Source of the DNA: Amycolatopsis umgeniensis
Lineage (GTDB): Bacteria; Actinomycetota; Actinomycetes; Mycobacteriales; Pseudonocardiaceae
Direction: 5' to 3'
DNA length: 64,000 nucleotides
Assembly: GCF_014205155.1 (NCBI RefSeq)
Contig: NZ_JACHMX010000001.1
Location: 5,394,001-5,458,000 of the forward strand
The translations under genes were made by a program, and so were the position numbers. The first letter of the stretch is position 1, and each line of letters begins with the position of its first letter. Positions 25,952-34,288 of the stretch are shown piece by piece. The notes under the pieces are model-generated. The model saw only the letters and a program-made list of their open reading frames with translations. It made no database searches and was not told the origin of the DNA.

Positions 25952-26590
25952 TCAGGATGCGGGACGAGTCCACAGCTCGATGACGCTCACGCCGACCTCC
26001 GTCAGCAAGCGCCGGGTCAGCGGCAGGCTGATCCCGATGACGCTCGAGAAGTCGCCGTCGATGCCCTCGATGAACCATCCGCCGCGTCCGTCCAGCGTGA
26101 AGCCGCCCGCCACCTGGAGCGGTTCGCCGGACGCGATGTAAGCCTCGATCTCCTCTTGCGACGGCGTGCCGAAGCGGACGGTGGTGCCCTCGGTGCCCGA
26201 GGCCTCCTTCGTCCTTTCACCGTTCTCGACGCGGATGATCGCGTGGCCGGTCAGAAGTTCACCGGTTTTGCCCGCCATCGACGCCCAGCGCTCGCGCGCG
26301 GCCTCCGGCGTAAGCGGCTTCCCGACCATCTCGCCGTTGATCGACAGCATCGAATCGCAGCCCACGATGACCATGTCGGCATGTCCGTCGTGGGATCCGA
26401 TGAGCGTCTCGAAAACCGCTTCGGCCTTCGCGACGGCGAGCGCGCGGACCAGCTCCACCGGGGCCGGATCGGTCAGGGACGCGGCCACCGCGTCCTCGTC
26501 GACGCCGGAGACGACGACGCTCGGATCGAAGCCGGCGGAACGCAGGACGCCGAGGCGGGCGGGGGACTGGGAAGCGAGGACGAAACGCAC
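25952..26590 (-). CDS. maf: Maf-like nucleotide pyrophosphatase
   Basis: Maf/HAM1-fold NTP pyrophosphatase that hydrolyses non-canonical or modified dNTP/NTPs. RFVLASQSPARLGVLRSAGF at the N-terminus is the Maf SxSPRR-type motif, here SQSPAR, with the second Arg kept. VIVGCDSMLSINGEMVGKP contains the catalytic Asp region. Homologues usually begin at VRFVLAS, so GTG 26590 is chosen; GGAGG abuts this codon, which is too close for ideal initiation, and the frame stays open to 26641. In related actinomycetes maf sits between accA3 and the epsilon/beta carboxylase genes; here about 7.5 kb of extra genes separate it from them. Confidence 0.87.
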   Translation of the reverse strand: MRFVLASQSPARLGVLRSAGFDPSVVVSGVDEDAVAASLTDPAPVELVRALAVAKAEAVFETLIGSHDGHADMVIVGCDSMLSINGEMVGKPLTPEAARERWASMAGKTGELLTGHAIIRVENGERTKEASGTEGTTVRFGTPSQEEIEAYIASGEPLQVAGGFTLDGRGGWFIEGIDGDFSSVIGISLPLTRRLLTEVGVSVIELWTRPAS

Positions 26591-26705
26591 CTCCGAAAGG
26601 TACTCGACGGCCCTCCGTTGCCTAATTGTGACCTGGGACACCCGGACGTGGAGTTAGTTTGTTGTGGCGCGCAACATATGGATTGTTCGAGCTACGGAGG
26701 AACCA

Positions 26706-28562
26706 ATGTCGCCCCGCCTCCGCGTCAGAAGATCACTTCGCACGACGCAAACCACAGTGCTCGCAGGCCTGGTCCTGGCCGGTTCGGCCCTGACGCCGAT
26801 GGCGTCGGCCGCCCCGGGGCCGGTGTACAAGAATCCCCACGCCCCGACGTCCGTGCGGGTGAACGACCTGCTCAAGCGGATGAGCCTCGACGACAAGATC
26901 GGCCAGATGACCCAGGCCGAACGCGGCGCCGTCACCCCTGAGCAGGCCGCGGCCCTCAAACTGGGGTCCTTGTTGTCCGGCGGTGGTTCCGTCCCCGCCT
27001 CCAACACGCCGACCGGCTGGGCCGACATGGTCGACTCGTATCAGAAGGCGGCGGTCTCGACGCCGCTCGGCATCCCCACCATCTACGGCGTCGACGCCGT
27101 GCACGGCCACAACAACGTCTACGGTGCGACGATCTTCCCGCACAACATCGGCCTCGGCGCCGCCAACAATCCGCGCCTGGTCGAGAAGATCGGCCGCGCG
27201 ACGGCGCTGGAAGTCGCCGGAACCGGGCCACAGTGGGACTTCTCGCCGTGCCTCTGTGTCGCCCGTGACGATCGCTGGGGCCGCACGTACGAGTCCTTCG
27301 GCGAAACCCCGCGTGACGCCATCGCCAACGCTTCGGCCATCACCGGTCTCCAGGGGCGCAAGCTCGGGGAGAAGCCGGGCTCGGTGCTCGCGACCGCGAA
27401 GCACTACGTCGGCGACGGCGGCACCACCAACGGTGTCGACCAGGGCAACACCGAGATCAGCGAACGCGAACTGCGCCAGATCCACTTGCCGCCGTTCCGT
27501 GAGGCGATCGATCGCGGTGTCGGCTCGGTGATGATCTCGTTCTCCAGCTTCCAGGGGGTGCGCATGCACGCCCAGCGCTACCTCATCACCGACGTCCTCA
27601 AGAAGGAACTGCGGTTCCGGGGCCTGGTGATCTCGGACTACAACGCGATCAACCAGATCGACGGGCAGGAAGGCTTCACGCCCGAAGAAGTGCGGCTTTC
27701 GGTCAACGCGGGCATCGACATGTTCATGGTCCCGTGGGACGCGCCGCAGTTCATCGCCTACCTCAAGGCCGAGGTCGACGCGGGCCGCGTCTCGCGCGAC
27801 CGGATCGACGACGCGAACCGCCGCATCCTGGCGGAGAAGTTCGAGCTCGGCTTGTTCGAGCATCCGTACACCGACCGTTCGCTCCAGAAGACGTTCGGCA
27901 GCAAGGAACATCGCGAGCTGGCCCGGCAGGCCGTCCGTGAATCCCAGGTGCTGCTGAAGAACGACGGTGTGCTGCCACTGGCGAAGAAGAACAACAAGAT
28001 CTTCGTCGCGGGCAAGAACGCGGACGACATCGGCAACCAGGCGGGCGGCTGGACGCTCACCTGGCAGGGCCAGAGCGGCCCGGTCATCCCGGGCACCACC
28101 GTTCTCGACGGGCTGAAGTCGGGAGCGGGGAAGGGAACCACGGTGACCTATGACCGTGAGGGTGACGGAATCGACGGCAGCTACAAGGCCGCCGTCGCCG
28201 TGGTGGGCGAAACGCCGTACGCCGAAGGGCAGGGAGACCGGCCCGACGGGTTCGGACTCGACGCGGAAGATCTCGCCACGATCGCCAAACTGAAGAGTTC
28301 CGGGGTTCCGGTCGTCGTGGTGACCGTGTCCGGGCGTCCGCTCGACATCGCCGCGCAACTGCCGCGCTTCAACGGACTCGTCGCCGCCTGGCTCCCGGGT
28401 AGCGAAGGCGCCGGTGTCGCCGATGTCCTCTACGGCGACTACAACCCGACAGGAAAGCTGACGTTCAGCTGGCCGGCCAGCGCGGCGCAGGAGCCGGTGA
28501 ACGTCGGTGACGGCAAGAAGGCGCTGTACCCGTATGGCTTCGGCCTGCGGTACCGCCGGTAG
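26706..28562 (+). CDS. Secreted glycoside hydrolase family 3 beta-glucosidase-type enzyme
   Basis: 618-residue exported enzyme that removes terminal beta-linked glucose (or related sugar) from oligosaccharides. Signal peptide to ~ASA32. GH3 N-domain: LLKRMSLDDKIGQMTQAE, 'GIPTIYGVDAVHGHNNV', 'KHYVGDGGTTNG', and the nucleophile Asp311 in GLVISDY. The GH3 C-domain (VLLKNDGVLPLAKKN, GEGDRPDG-like loop) follows, ending LYPYGFGLRYRR. ATG 26706 is preferred over an upstream GTG because GGAGG lies seven bases before it and the signal peptide begins there. A terminator follows. No sugar transporter is adjacent. Confidence 0.92.
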   Translation: MSPRLRVRRSLRTTQTTVLAGLVLAGSALTPMASAAPGPVYKNPHAPTSVRVNDLLKRMSLDDKIGQMTQAERGAVTPEQAAALKLGSLLSGGGSVPASNTPTGWADMVDSYQKAAVSTPLGIPTIYGVDAVHGHNNVYGATIFPHNIGLGAANNPRLVEKIGRATALEVAGTGPQWDFSPCLCVARDDRWGRTYESFGETPRDAIANASAITGLQGRKLGEKPGSVLATAKHYVGDGGTTNGVDQGNTEISERELRQIHLPPFREAIDRGVGSVMISFSSFQGVRMHAQRYLITDVLKKELRFRGLVISDYNAINQIDGQEGFTPEEVRLSVNAGIDMFMVPWDAPQFIAYLKAEVDAGRVSRDRIDDANRRILAEKFELGLFEHPYTDRSLQKTFGSKEHRELARQAVRESQVLLKNDGVLPLAKKNNKIFVAGKNADDIGNQAGGWTLTWQGQSGPVIPGTTVLDGLKSGAGKGTTVTYDREGDGIDGSYKAAVAVVGETPYAEGQGDRPDGFGLDAEDLATIAKLKSSGVPVVVVTVSGRPLDIAAQLPRFNGLVAAWLPGSEGAGVADVLYGDYNPTGKLTFSWPASAAQEPVNVGDGKKALYPYGFGLRYRR

Positions 28563-28587
28563 GAAGCTTCCGCCCTCCCGCGGATGA

Positions 28588-28625
28588 GATGAACGGCCCG
28601 TTCCGCACGGAACGGGCCGTTCATC
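28588..28625. terminator. 18-bp perfect inverted repeat after GH3 gene
   Basis: The arms 28588-28605 and 28608-28625 (GATGAACGGCCCGTTCCG and complement) have a 2-nt CA loop and lie between the converging GH3 and MFS genes. Likely a bidirectional terminator; no U-tract. Confidence 0.75.
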
Positions 28626-28641
28626 GCCGTGAGCGGGAAGG

Positions 28642-30255
28642 TCAGGCGGCGCTCGTGGCGGGTTCCGGAGCCGGGGCGGGAGGAACGCGCGGAGCCGGAC
28701 GACGCATCGTCAGCGCCGCGAGCACGCCCAGTATCAGGACGGCGGCCGGAAGCAGCAGGGTCACCCGTGCCGCGTCCGTCAGTCCATTGTGGACGGCTTC
28801 CAGGGCGAGCCGCTGAGCCTGCTCCGCCACGTCCGCGGGAAGCCCCGGCATGGCCGTCTGCCCGGAAGAACCGAATTCCCCGGTCGACTCCGCGGCTTTC
28901 GTGATCCCTTCCGCGAACGGGGCGCGGTACTGCTCCGGCAACGCCGTCGCCGCGGTCGCCGCCTCGTCGGCGATCGAAGCGCTGATCCGCGCCTGCAGCA
29001 GCACGCCGACGGCGGCACTGCCGAGGACGCCGCCGACCTGGCGCGCGGTGTTGAAGATGCCCGACGCGGTCCCGGTGAGCCGCGGTTCCACCGAACTCAT
29101 CGCGATGTTGCCCATCGGCGCGAAGATGAACCCGATCCCGGCGCCCGCCACGAGCAGCGCCGGGGTGAGCGTCCACGCGTTCGCGCCCGCCCGGGCGATC
29201 AGTGCCACCAATCCCATCCCCGTCGCCAGCGCGGTCAGGCCGATGATCAGCAGGACCTTGCCGTTGACCTTGTCCGAAGCGCGGCCGACGAACGGGCCGA
29301 TCATGCCTGCCAGCAAAGACATCGGCGCGAACAGCAGGCCGGACATCGTCGGCGACTCGCCGAGGACGGCTTGGATGTAGATCACCAGCGGCAGGAACAT
29401 GCCCGTCATCGCGAAGCCGACGGTGACCGAGGTCAGCGTCCCGGCGGAGAAGTTGCGGTTCGAGAAGACACTCAGCGGGAGAAGCGGTTCTTTGCGGTTG
29501 AACCGTTGCCACACCACGAAAGCGACCAGCAGGGCCACTCCGGCACCGATGAACTCGAACACGGTGATCGGGCCGAGTACGCGTCCCCAGTCGTAGTGCT
29601 GTCCATTTTGGACGCCGTATACGACAAGGAACAGGCCGGCCCCGGAGAGCAGGATCCCGGGGACGTCGAAGGAATGCGAGTGTCTCGGCTGCCAGTCCGG
29701 CACCTTGAGCAACGCCAGCGCGAGCGCGACCACGCCGACCGGCAGGTTGACGAAGAAGATCCATTCCCAGCCGAGGTGGTCGACGAGCACGCCGCCGAGC
29801 AGCGGCCCGACGATGGCCGCGATCCCGGCGACCCCGCTCCACAGTCCCATGGCGGGGCCGCGTTTCGACGGCGGGAACAGATGGCTGATGAACGCCAGGG
29901 TCTGCGGCGTCATCAAAGCGGCGCCGAGGCCCTGCACCGCGCGGGCGGCGATGAGCATCTCGACCGAGCCGGAGAGCCCGCACCACAGCGAGGCCAGCGT
30001 GAAGACCACGAGGCCCGCCAGGTAGACCCGTTTCGGGCCGAACCGGTCGCCGAGGCGGCTGGCGAACAGCATCGGCACCGCGTAGGTGAGCAGGTAGACG
30101 CTGATCACCCAGACGATCGCGTTCAGCCCGGCGCCGAGTTCGCGCAGCATCGCGGGGATCGCGGTCGAAACGATCGTGGTGTCCAGCAGGATCATGAAGA
30201 AACCGAGGCACAGCGCCGAAAGCGCGGCCCAGGGATTAGCTTGTCTTGCGTTCAT
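28642..30255 (-). CDS. MFS drug efflux transporter, DHA2 (14-TM) family
   Basis: 537-residue major facilitator of the EmrB/QacA type, exporting drugs or toxic metabolites by proton antiport. Motif C region FFMILLDTTIVSTAIPAM, motif A (ASRLGDRFGPKRV), 'ARAVQGLGAALMTPQTLAF' and about 14 hydrophobic segments are present. The gene overlaps the upstream PadR repressor gene by 20 bp on the same strand, so the pair is a repressor-transporter operon. Substrate unknown. Confidence 0.92.
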   Translation of the reverse strand: MNARQANPWAALSALCLGFFMILLDTTIVSTAIPAMLRELGAGLNAIVWVISVYLLTYAVPMLFASRLGDRFGPKRVYLAGLVVFTLASLWCGLSGSVEMLIAARAVQGLGAALMTPQTLAFISHLFPPSKRGPAMGLWSGVAGIAAIVGPLLGGVLVDHLGWEWIFFVNLPVGVVALALALLKVPDWQPRHSHSFDVPGILLSGAGLFLVVYGVQNGQHYDWGRVLGPITVFEFIGAGVALLVAFVVWQRFNRKEPLLPLSVFSNRNFSAGTLTSVTVGFAMTGMFLPLVIYIQAVLGESPTMSGLLFAPMSLLAGMIGPFVGRASDKVNGKVLLIIGLTALATGMGLVALIARAGANAWTLTPALLVAGAGIGFIFAPMGNIAMSSVEPRLTGTASGIFNTARQVGGVLGSAAVGVLLQARISASIADEAATAATALPEQYRAPFAEGITKAAESTGEFGSSGQTAMPGLPADVAEQAQRLALEAVHNGLTDAARVTLLLPAAVLILGVLAALTMRRPAPRVPPAPAPEPATSAA

Positions 30256-30862
30256 CGATGTCGTCCTCGGTGACCAGGTTCAGTTTCGGCGTGCAGTGGT
30301 CCTGGAAGTGGATGCGACCGGATTCCAGGTCTTCGACGAGTTTTTGGGTCCACTCGAGCTCGAAGGCCCGCCGCGCGGTGGCGTAGGACCAGTCGAGCCA
30401 GTAGATCTCGGGGAGTTTGTGTTCGTTGACCAGGCTTTCGAGTACGACCTGGTCGGAGGCGGCGGAGGCCTGGAGCCGCAGCACACGGTGCTTGAGCTGG
30501 GTGATCGACATTTCCGGGCCGAGTTCGTCGATGACGGCGAGGGCGCTGAGGTACTCGGGGTACTCCTCGGCGGGCGTGCTCAACATGTCCTGTGCGCGGT
30601 CCACGAACTCGTCGCGGCCGGCGTCCGTCATCGCGTAGACGGTGCGCTCGGGGCGCTTCCCGTCTCGCTGTGTTTCGACGATCTCGACGAAACCGTTCTG
30701 CTGCAAGCGATCCACCGCGTGGTAGAGCGATCCCGCCTTCACCTTGACGCGGGTGCTGACATAGCGCTCCTTCATCAGTTGCGCCATCTCGTAGGGATGC
30801 ATGGGCCGCTCGTGGAGGAGCTCCAGCACCGCCATGGCGAGCGGAGTGAGTTTCGCGGCCAT
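30236..30862 (-). CDS. PadR-family transcriptional regulator
   Basis: 208-residue repressor with an N-terminal winged helix (LTPLAMAVLELLHERPMHPYEMAQLMKE ... KAGSLYHAVDRLQQNGFVEIV) and a long C-terminal alpha-helical dimerisation domain of the Vir/PadR-s2 type. PadR proteins commonly sense small aromatic or antibiotic ligands and repress an adjacent efflux pump; the 20-bp overlap with the MFS gene supports that. It diverges from the beta-lactamase-like gene, and inverted repeats between them are candidate operators. Confidence 0.92.
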   Translation of the reverse strand: MAAKLTPLAMAVLELLHERPMHPYEMAQLMKERYVSTRVKVKAGSLYHAVDRLQQNGFVEIVETQRDGKRPERTVYAMTDAGRDEFVDRAQDMLSTPAEEYPEYLSALAVIDELGPEMSITQLKHRVLRLQASAASDQVVLESLVNEHKLPEIYWLDWSYATARRAFELEWTQKLVEDLESGRIHFQDHCTPKLNLVTEDDIDERKTS

Positions 30863-30948
30863 GCATGATCCTCTCGGAAGATTCCGTGCCGATTATTCCG
30901 CGTGGACTATATGGCACGAGTCCCGTCCACCTCAAGCGAGCCCGCTAC

Positions 30949-31006
30949 TTGCGTACGTCGATCGCATATGCGTACGGTGTGCGCAAGACGAGAACGACGT
31001 ACGCAA
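30949..31006. promoter_or_regulatory. Operator-like inverted repeats between PadR and esterase genes
   Basis: TTGCGTACGTCG (30949-30960) and CGACGTACGCAA (30995-31006) are perfect 12-bp complements 34 bp apart, with a further GCGTACG at 30970-30976 between them. CTTGCG/CGCAAG form a second inner pair. The array lies just upstream of the ATG at 31021 and could bind PadR or another repressor. Confidence 0.55.
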
Positions 31007-31020
31007 ACGAAGGGGAAGTC

Positions 31021-32400
31021 ATGACGAACACCGCGAACTGGGACTCGAAGCGCTGGCAGGCCAAGCTGGACGAGCTTCGCGCCGCCTACCACGTTCCGGG
31101 CGCCGTGCTCGCCGTTCTGACCGGCGGCGAGATCCACGAACTCGCGAGCGGCGTCCTGCACCGCGGGACCGGGGTCGAGGCGACGACCGATTCCGTCTTC
31201 CAGCTCGGTTCGATAGCCAAGATCTACACCGCGACCCTGGTCATGCGGCTGGTCGAAACCGGCGAGCTGGACCTCGACGCGCCGGTGGCCGAGGTGCTGC
31301 CGGAGTTCGAGACGATCGACCCGGAGGCGACCAGGGCGATCACCATCCGGCGGCTGCTGAGCCACACGAGCGGCCTCACCTGCGATTTCCACCTCGACAC
31401 CGGCCGGGGCGACGACTGCATCGCCCGGTTCGTCGAGGCGAGCAAGGGGATCGCGATGGACTGCCCGCCCGGGACGGCGGTCTCCTACAGCAGCGTCGGT
31501 TTCCAGGTGCTCGGCCGCATCGTCGAGGTGGTGACCGGGCTGACCTGGGATCAGGCGCTGAAAGAGCTGATCTTCGCGCCGCTGGGGCTGAAGCAGTCGA
31601 TGACCTTGCCCGAAGAGGCGCTGAGTTTCCGCGCGGCGATGAGTCACCTCGGGGAGCCGGGTCAGGATCCGGAGCCCGCGCCCGCCTGGGATCTGATGCC
31701 GCGCTCGGCGGGACCGGGCGCGCGGGTGATCGCCTCCGCCGGCGACGTCGTCCGGCTCGCGCGGATGCACCTCGACGGCGGTGCGGCGCCCGACGGAACC
31801 CGTGTCCTGGCACCGGAAACGGTCGAGACGATGCAGCGCCGCGAGACCGACGTCCCCGACAAGTGGACGGTCAGCGCGGACGGCTGGGGGCTCGGCTGGA
31901 CGCTCTACGACTGGGACGGCACGCCCGGTTTCGGTCATGACGGCGCGGCCATCGGGCAGTACGCGTACCTGCGGGTGGTCCCGTCCGCGGGCGTGGCCAT
32001 CGCCTTGGTGACCAACGGCGGCGGCGCCCGGCAGCTCTACGCGGCCTTGTTCCGTGAACTGCTCGAGGAGTTCGCCGACGTCCGGATGCCCGACGCCTTC
32101 GCGCCGCCCGCCGAACCTCCGGTGGTGGATCCGGCCCGGTTCGCGGGCGTCTACCGCCGCGAAGGCGTTGTCATCACGGTGACCGCGGATTCACGGCTGA
32201 GGTACGAATTCGTCGACGGGATGAAGGACTTCTCGCCGCCGCTGGACATGGATCTGACGCCCGTCACGGACACCGTCTTCGCCGCGTCGGGGGCCGGGCC
32301 GTCGTTCAGCGAAGACTGGATGCCTGTGGTGTTCTCGACGCTTTCGACCGGTATGGAATGCGTGTACATCGGGATGCGCGCGGCCCCCAAGGTCGCCTAG
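31021..32400 (+). CDS. Serine beta-lactamase-like hydrolase (class C / esterase family)
   Basis: 459-residue cytoplasmic enzyme of the beta-lactamase/D-Ala-D-Ala peptidase fold, most members being esterases or peptidases. The nucleophile motif is SIAK (Ser64-Lys67) in VFQLGSIAKIYTATL, and the second motif is Tyr156-Ser-Ser (VSYSSVGF). A glycine-rich FGHDGA near residue 305 takes the place of the KTG strand. A C-terminal ~130-residue lipocalin-like extension follows. There is no signal peptide, so a resistance beta-lactamase is unlikely. The ATG has AAGGGGAAG upstream. Divergent from the PadR gene and possibly co-regulated. Confidence 0.88.
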   Translation: MTNTANWDSKRWQAKLDELRAAYHVPGAVLAVLTGGEIHELASGVLHRGTGVEATTDSVFQLGSIAKIYTATLVMRLVETGELDLDAPVAEVLPEFETIDPEATRAITIRRLLSHTSGLTCDFHLDTGRGDDCIARFVEASKGIAMDCPPGTAVSYSSVGFQVLGRIVEVVTGLTWDQALKELIFAPLGLKQSMTLPEEALSFRAAMSHLGEPGQDPEPAPAWDLMPRSAGPGARVIASAGDVVRLARMHLDGGAAPDGTRVLAPETVETMQRRETDVPDKWTVSADGWGLGWTLYDWDGTPGFGHDGAAIGQYAYLRVVPSAGVAIALVTNGGGARQLYAALFRELLEEFADVRMPDAFAPPAEPPVVDPARFAGVYRREGVVITVTADSRLRYEFVDGMKDFSPPLDMDLTPVTDTVFAASGAGPSFSEDWMPVVFSTLSTGMECVYIGMRAAPKVA

Positions 32401-32717
32401 TTCAGGCGTCTCGGCCCGATTTCGCGGTCGAGGAAGCGGTGGTACTCGATGGCCGCCACCGAGTTCTCCAGCTGTTCGAACGTCGGTGCGGGGAGCGCGC
32501 CGTTGAAGACGATCGTCAGGCTCTTGCGCGGGATGTTGATGACGTACGGATCGACTCCGAGTTCTTCGCAGTTCTCGCGCAGGACGGCGGTCCAGTGTTC
32601 CAGGTCCTCGTCTTCACCGAGGTGCTCCCAGCGCGCGACGATCCAGTTGCCGTTGATCAGCTGGCCCGCCATCTCCCGCGGATCGTGGACCATGTACGGC
32701 TCGGCGACGTCGTTCAT
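32397..32717 (-). CDS. Unknown 106-residue protein coupled to DUF397 gene
   Basis: Not recognised. ATG 32717 overlaps the DUF397 stop (ATGA), so the two proteins are translationally coupled. The product is acidic and soluble with a mixed pattern: REMAGQLINGNWIVARWEHLG, ENCEELGVDPYVINIPRKSLTIVFNGALPAPTFEQLENSV. No catalytic or membrane motif is visible. It is the third gene of the XRE-DUF397 locus and could be the effector or a further partner. It converges with the beta-lactamase-like gene with a 4-bp overlap. Confidence 0.7.
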   Translation of the reverse strand: MNDVAEPYMVHDPREMAGQLINGNWIVARWEHLGEDEDLEHWTAVLRENCEELGVDPYVINIPRKSLTIVFNGALPAPTFEQLENSVAAIEYHRFLDREIGPRRLN

Positions 32718-32920
32718 CGGCCAAGGTGATCGAGCAGCGCGGCGAAGGACTCGGCCGGGAGCACCAGGATCGGCCGGGTCTCGTCCGGCAGTGCCCCTTG
32801 TTTGGTGTCGCGGATGCCGACGAGACCGGGCGAACCGCCGACCTCGACGCAGGCGTTCTCTTCCCAGTGCGTGTAGGTCGACTTGTGCCAGTCGGTCATG
32901 CGTTCGTGCCAGGTGGTCAT
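32714..32920 (-). CDS. DUF397 small protein (Scr1/BldB-partner type)
   Basis: 68-residue protein with the DUF397 signature: WHKSTYTHWEENACVEVGG, then VGIRDTKQG and a C-terminal FAALLDHLGR. DUF397 proteins are partners of Scr1-like XRE regulators in Streptomyces and relatives and often behave as an antagonist in a toxin-antitoxin-like pair. The XRE gene is 197 bp upstream on the same strand. ATG 32920 is taken as start; a second in-frame Met seven codons later is possible. Confidence 0.88.
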   Translation of the reverse strand: MTTWHERMTDWHKSTYTHWEENACVEVGGSPGLVGIRDTKQGALPDETRPILVLPAESFAALLDHLGR

Positions 32921-33002
32921 CGGAGGGCCTTTCCCCAGTGACTGTTTCGGCAAGTAGACGGGTTGCGCGGCGGCAAGGTTGGCGAGATCGGGTGATCTGT
33001 TC

Positions 33003-33020
33003 CCGTTCGTCGGTGAACGG
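33003..33020. promoter_or_regulatory. Dyad CCGTTC-N6-GAACGG upstream of DUF397 gene
   Basis: A perfect 6-bp inverted repeat with a 6-bp spacer lies in the 197-bp gap between the XRE and DUF397 genes. It is a possible Scr1-type binding site; no functional evidence. Confidence 0.35.
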
Positions 33021-33117
33021 CTCCGGTGATCGCGTTCGGCGCACGAAAAGTGGCCTTCACCGCAAGCTGGTTTACTCACGATGCACCGTCGGACTGCATA
33101 GCGCCAAGGGTCTTTGG

Positions 33118-33951
33118 TCACCAACGAGATTCGGTCGCGAGCTGTCGGTAGTCGGTCGCGATCCGCGACAGATGGGCGCAGGCGACGTCGTCGTAGGTGG
33201 CGTAGCGCTCGACTTCCGCGAAGTTCTTCTCGTAGTCGGTGACTTCCCGCTCGTCCGTGACGAGCGCCGTGGCCGTCTGCGTCCCGAGAAGGACCGCGCG
33301 GGAGTCGTAGATGTCGAAACCGTGGAGGACGGGGACCGAAACCGGGGTGGTCCACGGGATCACGCCGAGCCGCACCCGGCCGCGGCAGGACACTTCGATG
33401 AGGTGACCGAGCTGCGCCTGCATGGTCGCCGCCCCGCCCATGTTCCAGCGCAGGGCGCCCTCGGTCAGCACGAAGTGGAAGTCACGGTCCGAGTCGAGGA
33501 TCCGCTGGCGCTCCAGCCGGGCCTCGACCGTCTGGTCGCGTTCGCCGTCCGGCAGGGAATCGCCGAACAGCGCGGTGATGTAGTCGCGGGTCTGGAGCAG
33601 GCCGAACACGATGGTCGGCTGGAAGCTCCGGATCCGGGCGGACGCCGTCTCGATCTTGCCGATGCGCTGCTGCATCCGCCAGGCACCGCGCTGGAGGACG
33701 ACGCGGGCGGAGGACGCTTCTTCGCGAAGGTCCCGCGTGATCGCCACCAAGGCCCGCCGGATCTTCGCGGGCGCGCCGTAAGCCCGGCACAGCGCGACGA
33801 CCTGATCCTCGGTCGGCATGAACGCGCCGGTTTCCACCCGCGAGACCTTGGACTGGCTGAGGCCGGTGAGAACCGCCGCCTCGGTACCGGACAACCCGGC
33901 GGCTTTGCGCAGACGGCGCAACTCGGCGGAGAGATGGTCTTGGTTCGTCAC
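33118..33951 (-). CDS. XRE-family regulator with DUF5753 (Scr1-like)
   Basis: 277-residue protein with an N-terminal helix-turn-helix (LRRLRKAAGLSGTEAAVLTGLSQSKVSRVETG, residues 10-41) and the long DUF5753 ligand/partner domain (FQPTIVFGLLQTRDYITALFG, RLERQRIL, FVLTEGALRWNMGG, YDSRAVLLGTQTATALVTD). This is the typical Scr1-type regulator paired with DUF397 genes and used for developmental or secondary-metabolite control. The DUF397 partner is downstream on the same strand. Confidence 0.92.
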   Translation of the reverse strand: MTNQDHLSAELRRLRKAAGLSGTEAAVLTGLSQSKVSRVETGAFMPTEDQVVALCRAYGAPAKIRRALVAITRDLREEASSARVVLQRGAWRMQQRIGKIETASARIRSFQPTIVFGLLQTRDYITALFGDSLPDGERDQTVEARLERQRILDSDRDFHFVLTEGALRWNMGGAATMQAQLGHLIEVSCRGRVRLGVIPWTTPVSVPVLHGFDIYDSRAVLLGTQTATALVTDEREVTDYEKNFAEVERYATYDDVACAHLSRIATDYRQLATESRW

Positions 33952-34069
33952 GCACGGCTTTCTGGGGCGATCGCGGGTACCGAAGACCTGGCGAACCGGA
34001 CGAGCCGGACCGCCAGATCTGACACGATAACCCGCGCGATCCCGATCCGCGCTTTTCGAGCGAACTGTT

Positions 34070-34288
34070 TCAGCGAGGGAGAGCCGAAGCCCGCCAGGCG
34101 CCTTCGCCCGGGGCGAGCGGGGCCCGCACGAGCGAGGCCTTGTCCGCCCACCAGGAGTCCTGTTTCCGGTCGGGTTCCGGGGCCCGCGCGCTCGCCGCCG
34201 CCGCGACGACGGCTGTCAGCGCGGCGAGTTCGTCGTCACTCGGCTCGCCGCGGACGACCCGCAGCAGCGGGGTTTCGGGCGCGCTCAC
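34070..34288 (-). CDS. accE: Acyl-CoA carboxylase epsilon subunit
   Basis: 72-residue product with the epsilon-subunit pattern: [23 protein letters not shown] at the N-terminus, an Ala-rich helix, and a Trp-rich end ([28 protein letters not shown]). Epsilon subunits activate actinobacterial propionyl/acetyl-CoA carboxylases by binding the alpha-beta complex. GTG 34288 overlaps the beta-subunit stop (GTGA), so the two are translated together. Confidence 0.88.
   Translation of the reverse strand: MSAPETPLLRVVRGEPSDDELAALTAVVAAAASARAPEPDRKQDSWWADKASLVRAPLAPGEGAWRASALPR

Noticed and set aside
31021..32400. Antibiotic-resistance beta-lactamase
   Set aside because: It has the SxxK fold but no signal peptide, no clear KTG, and a C-terminal extension typical of esterase-like relatives.
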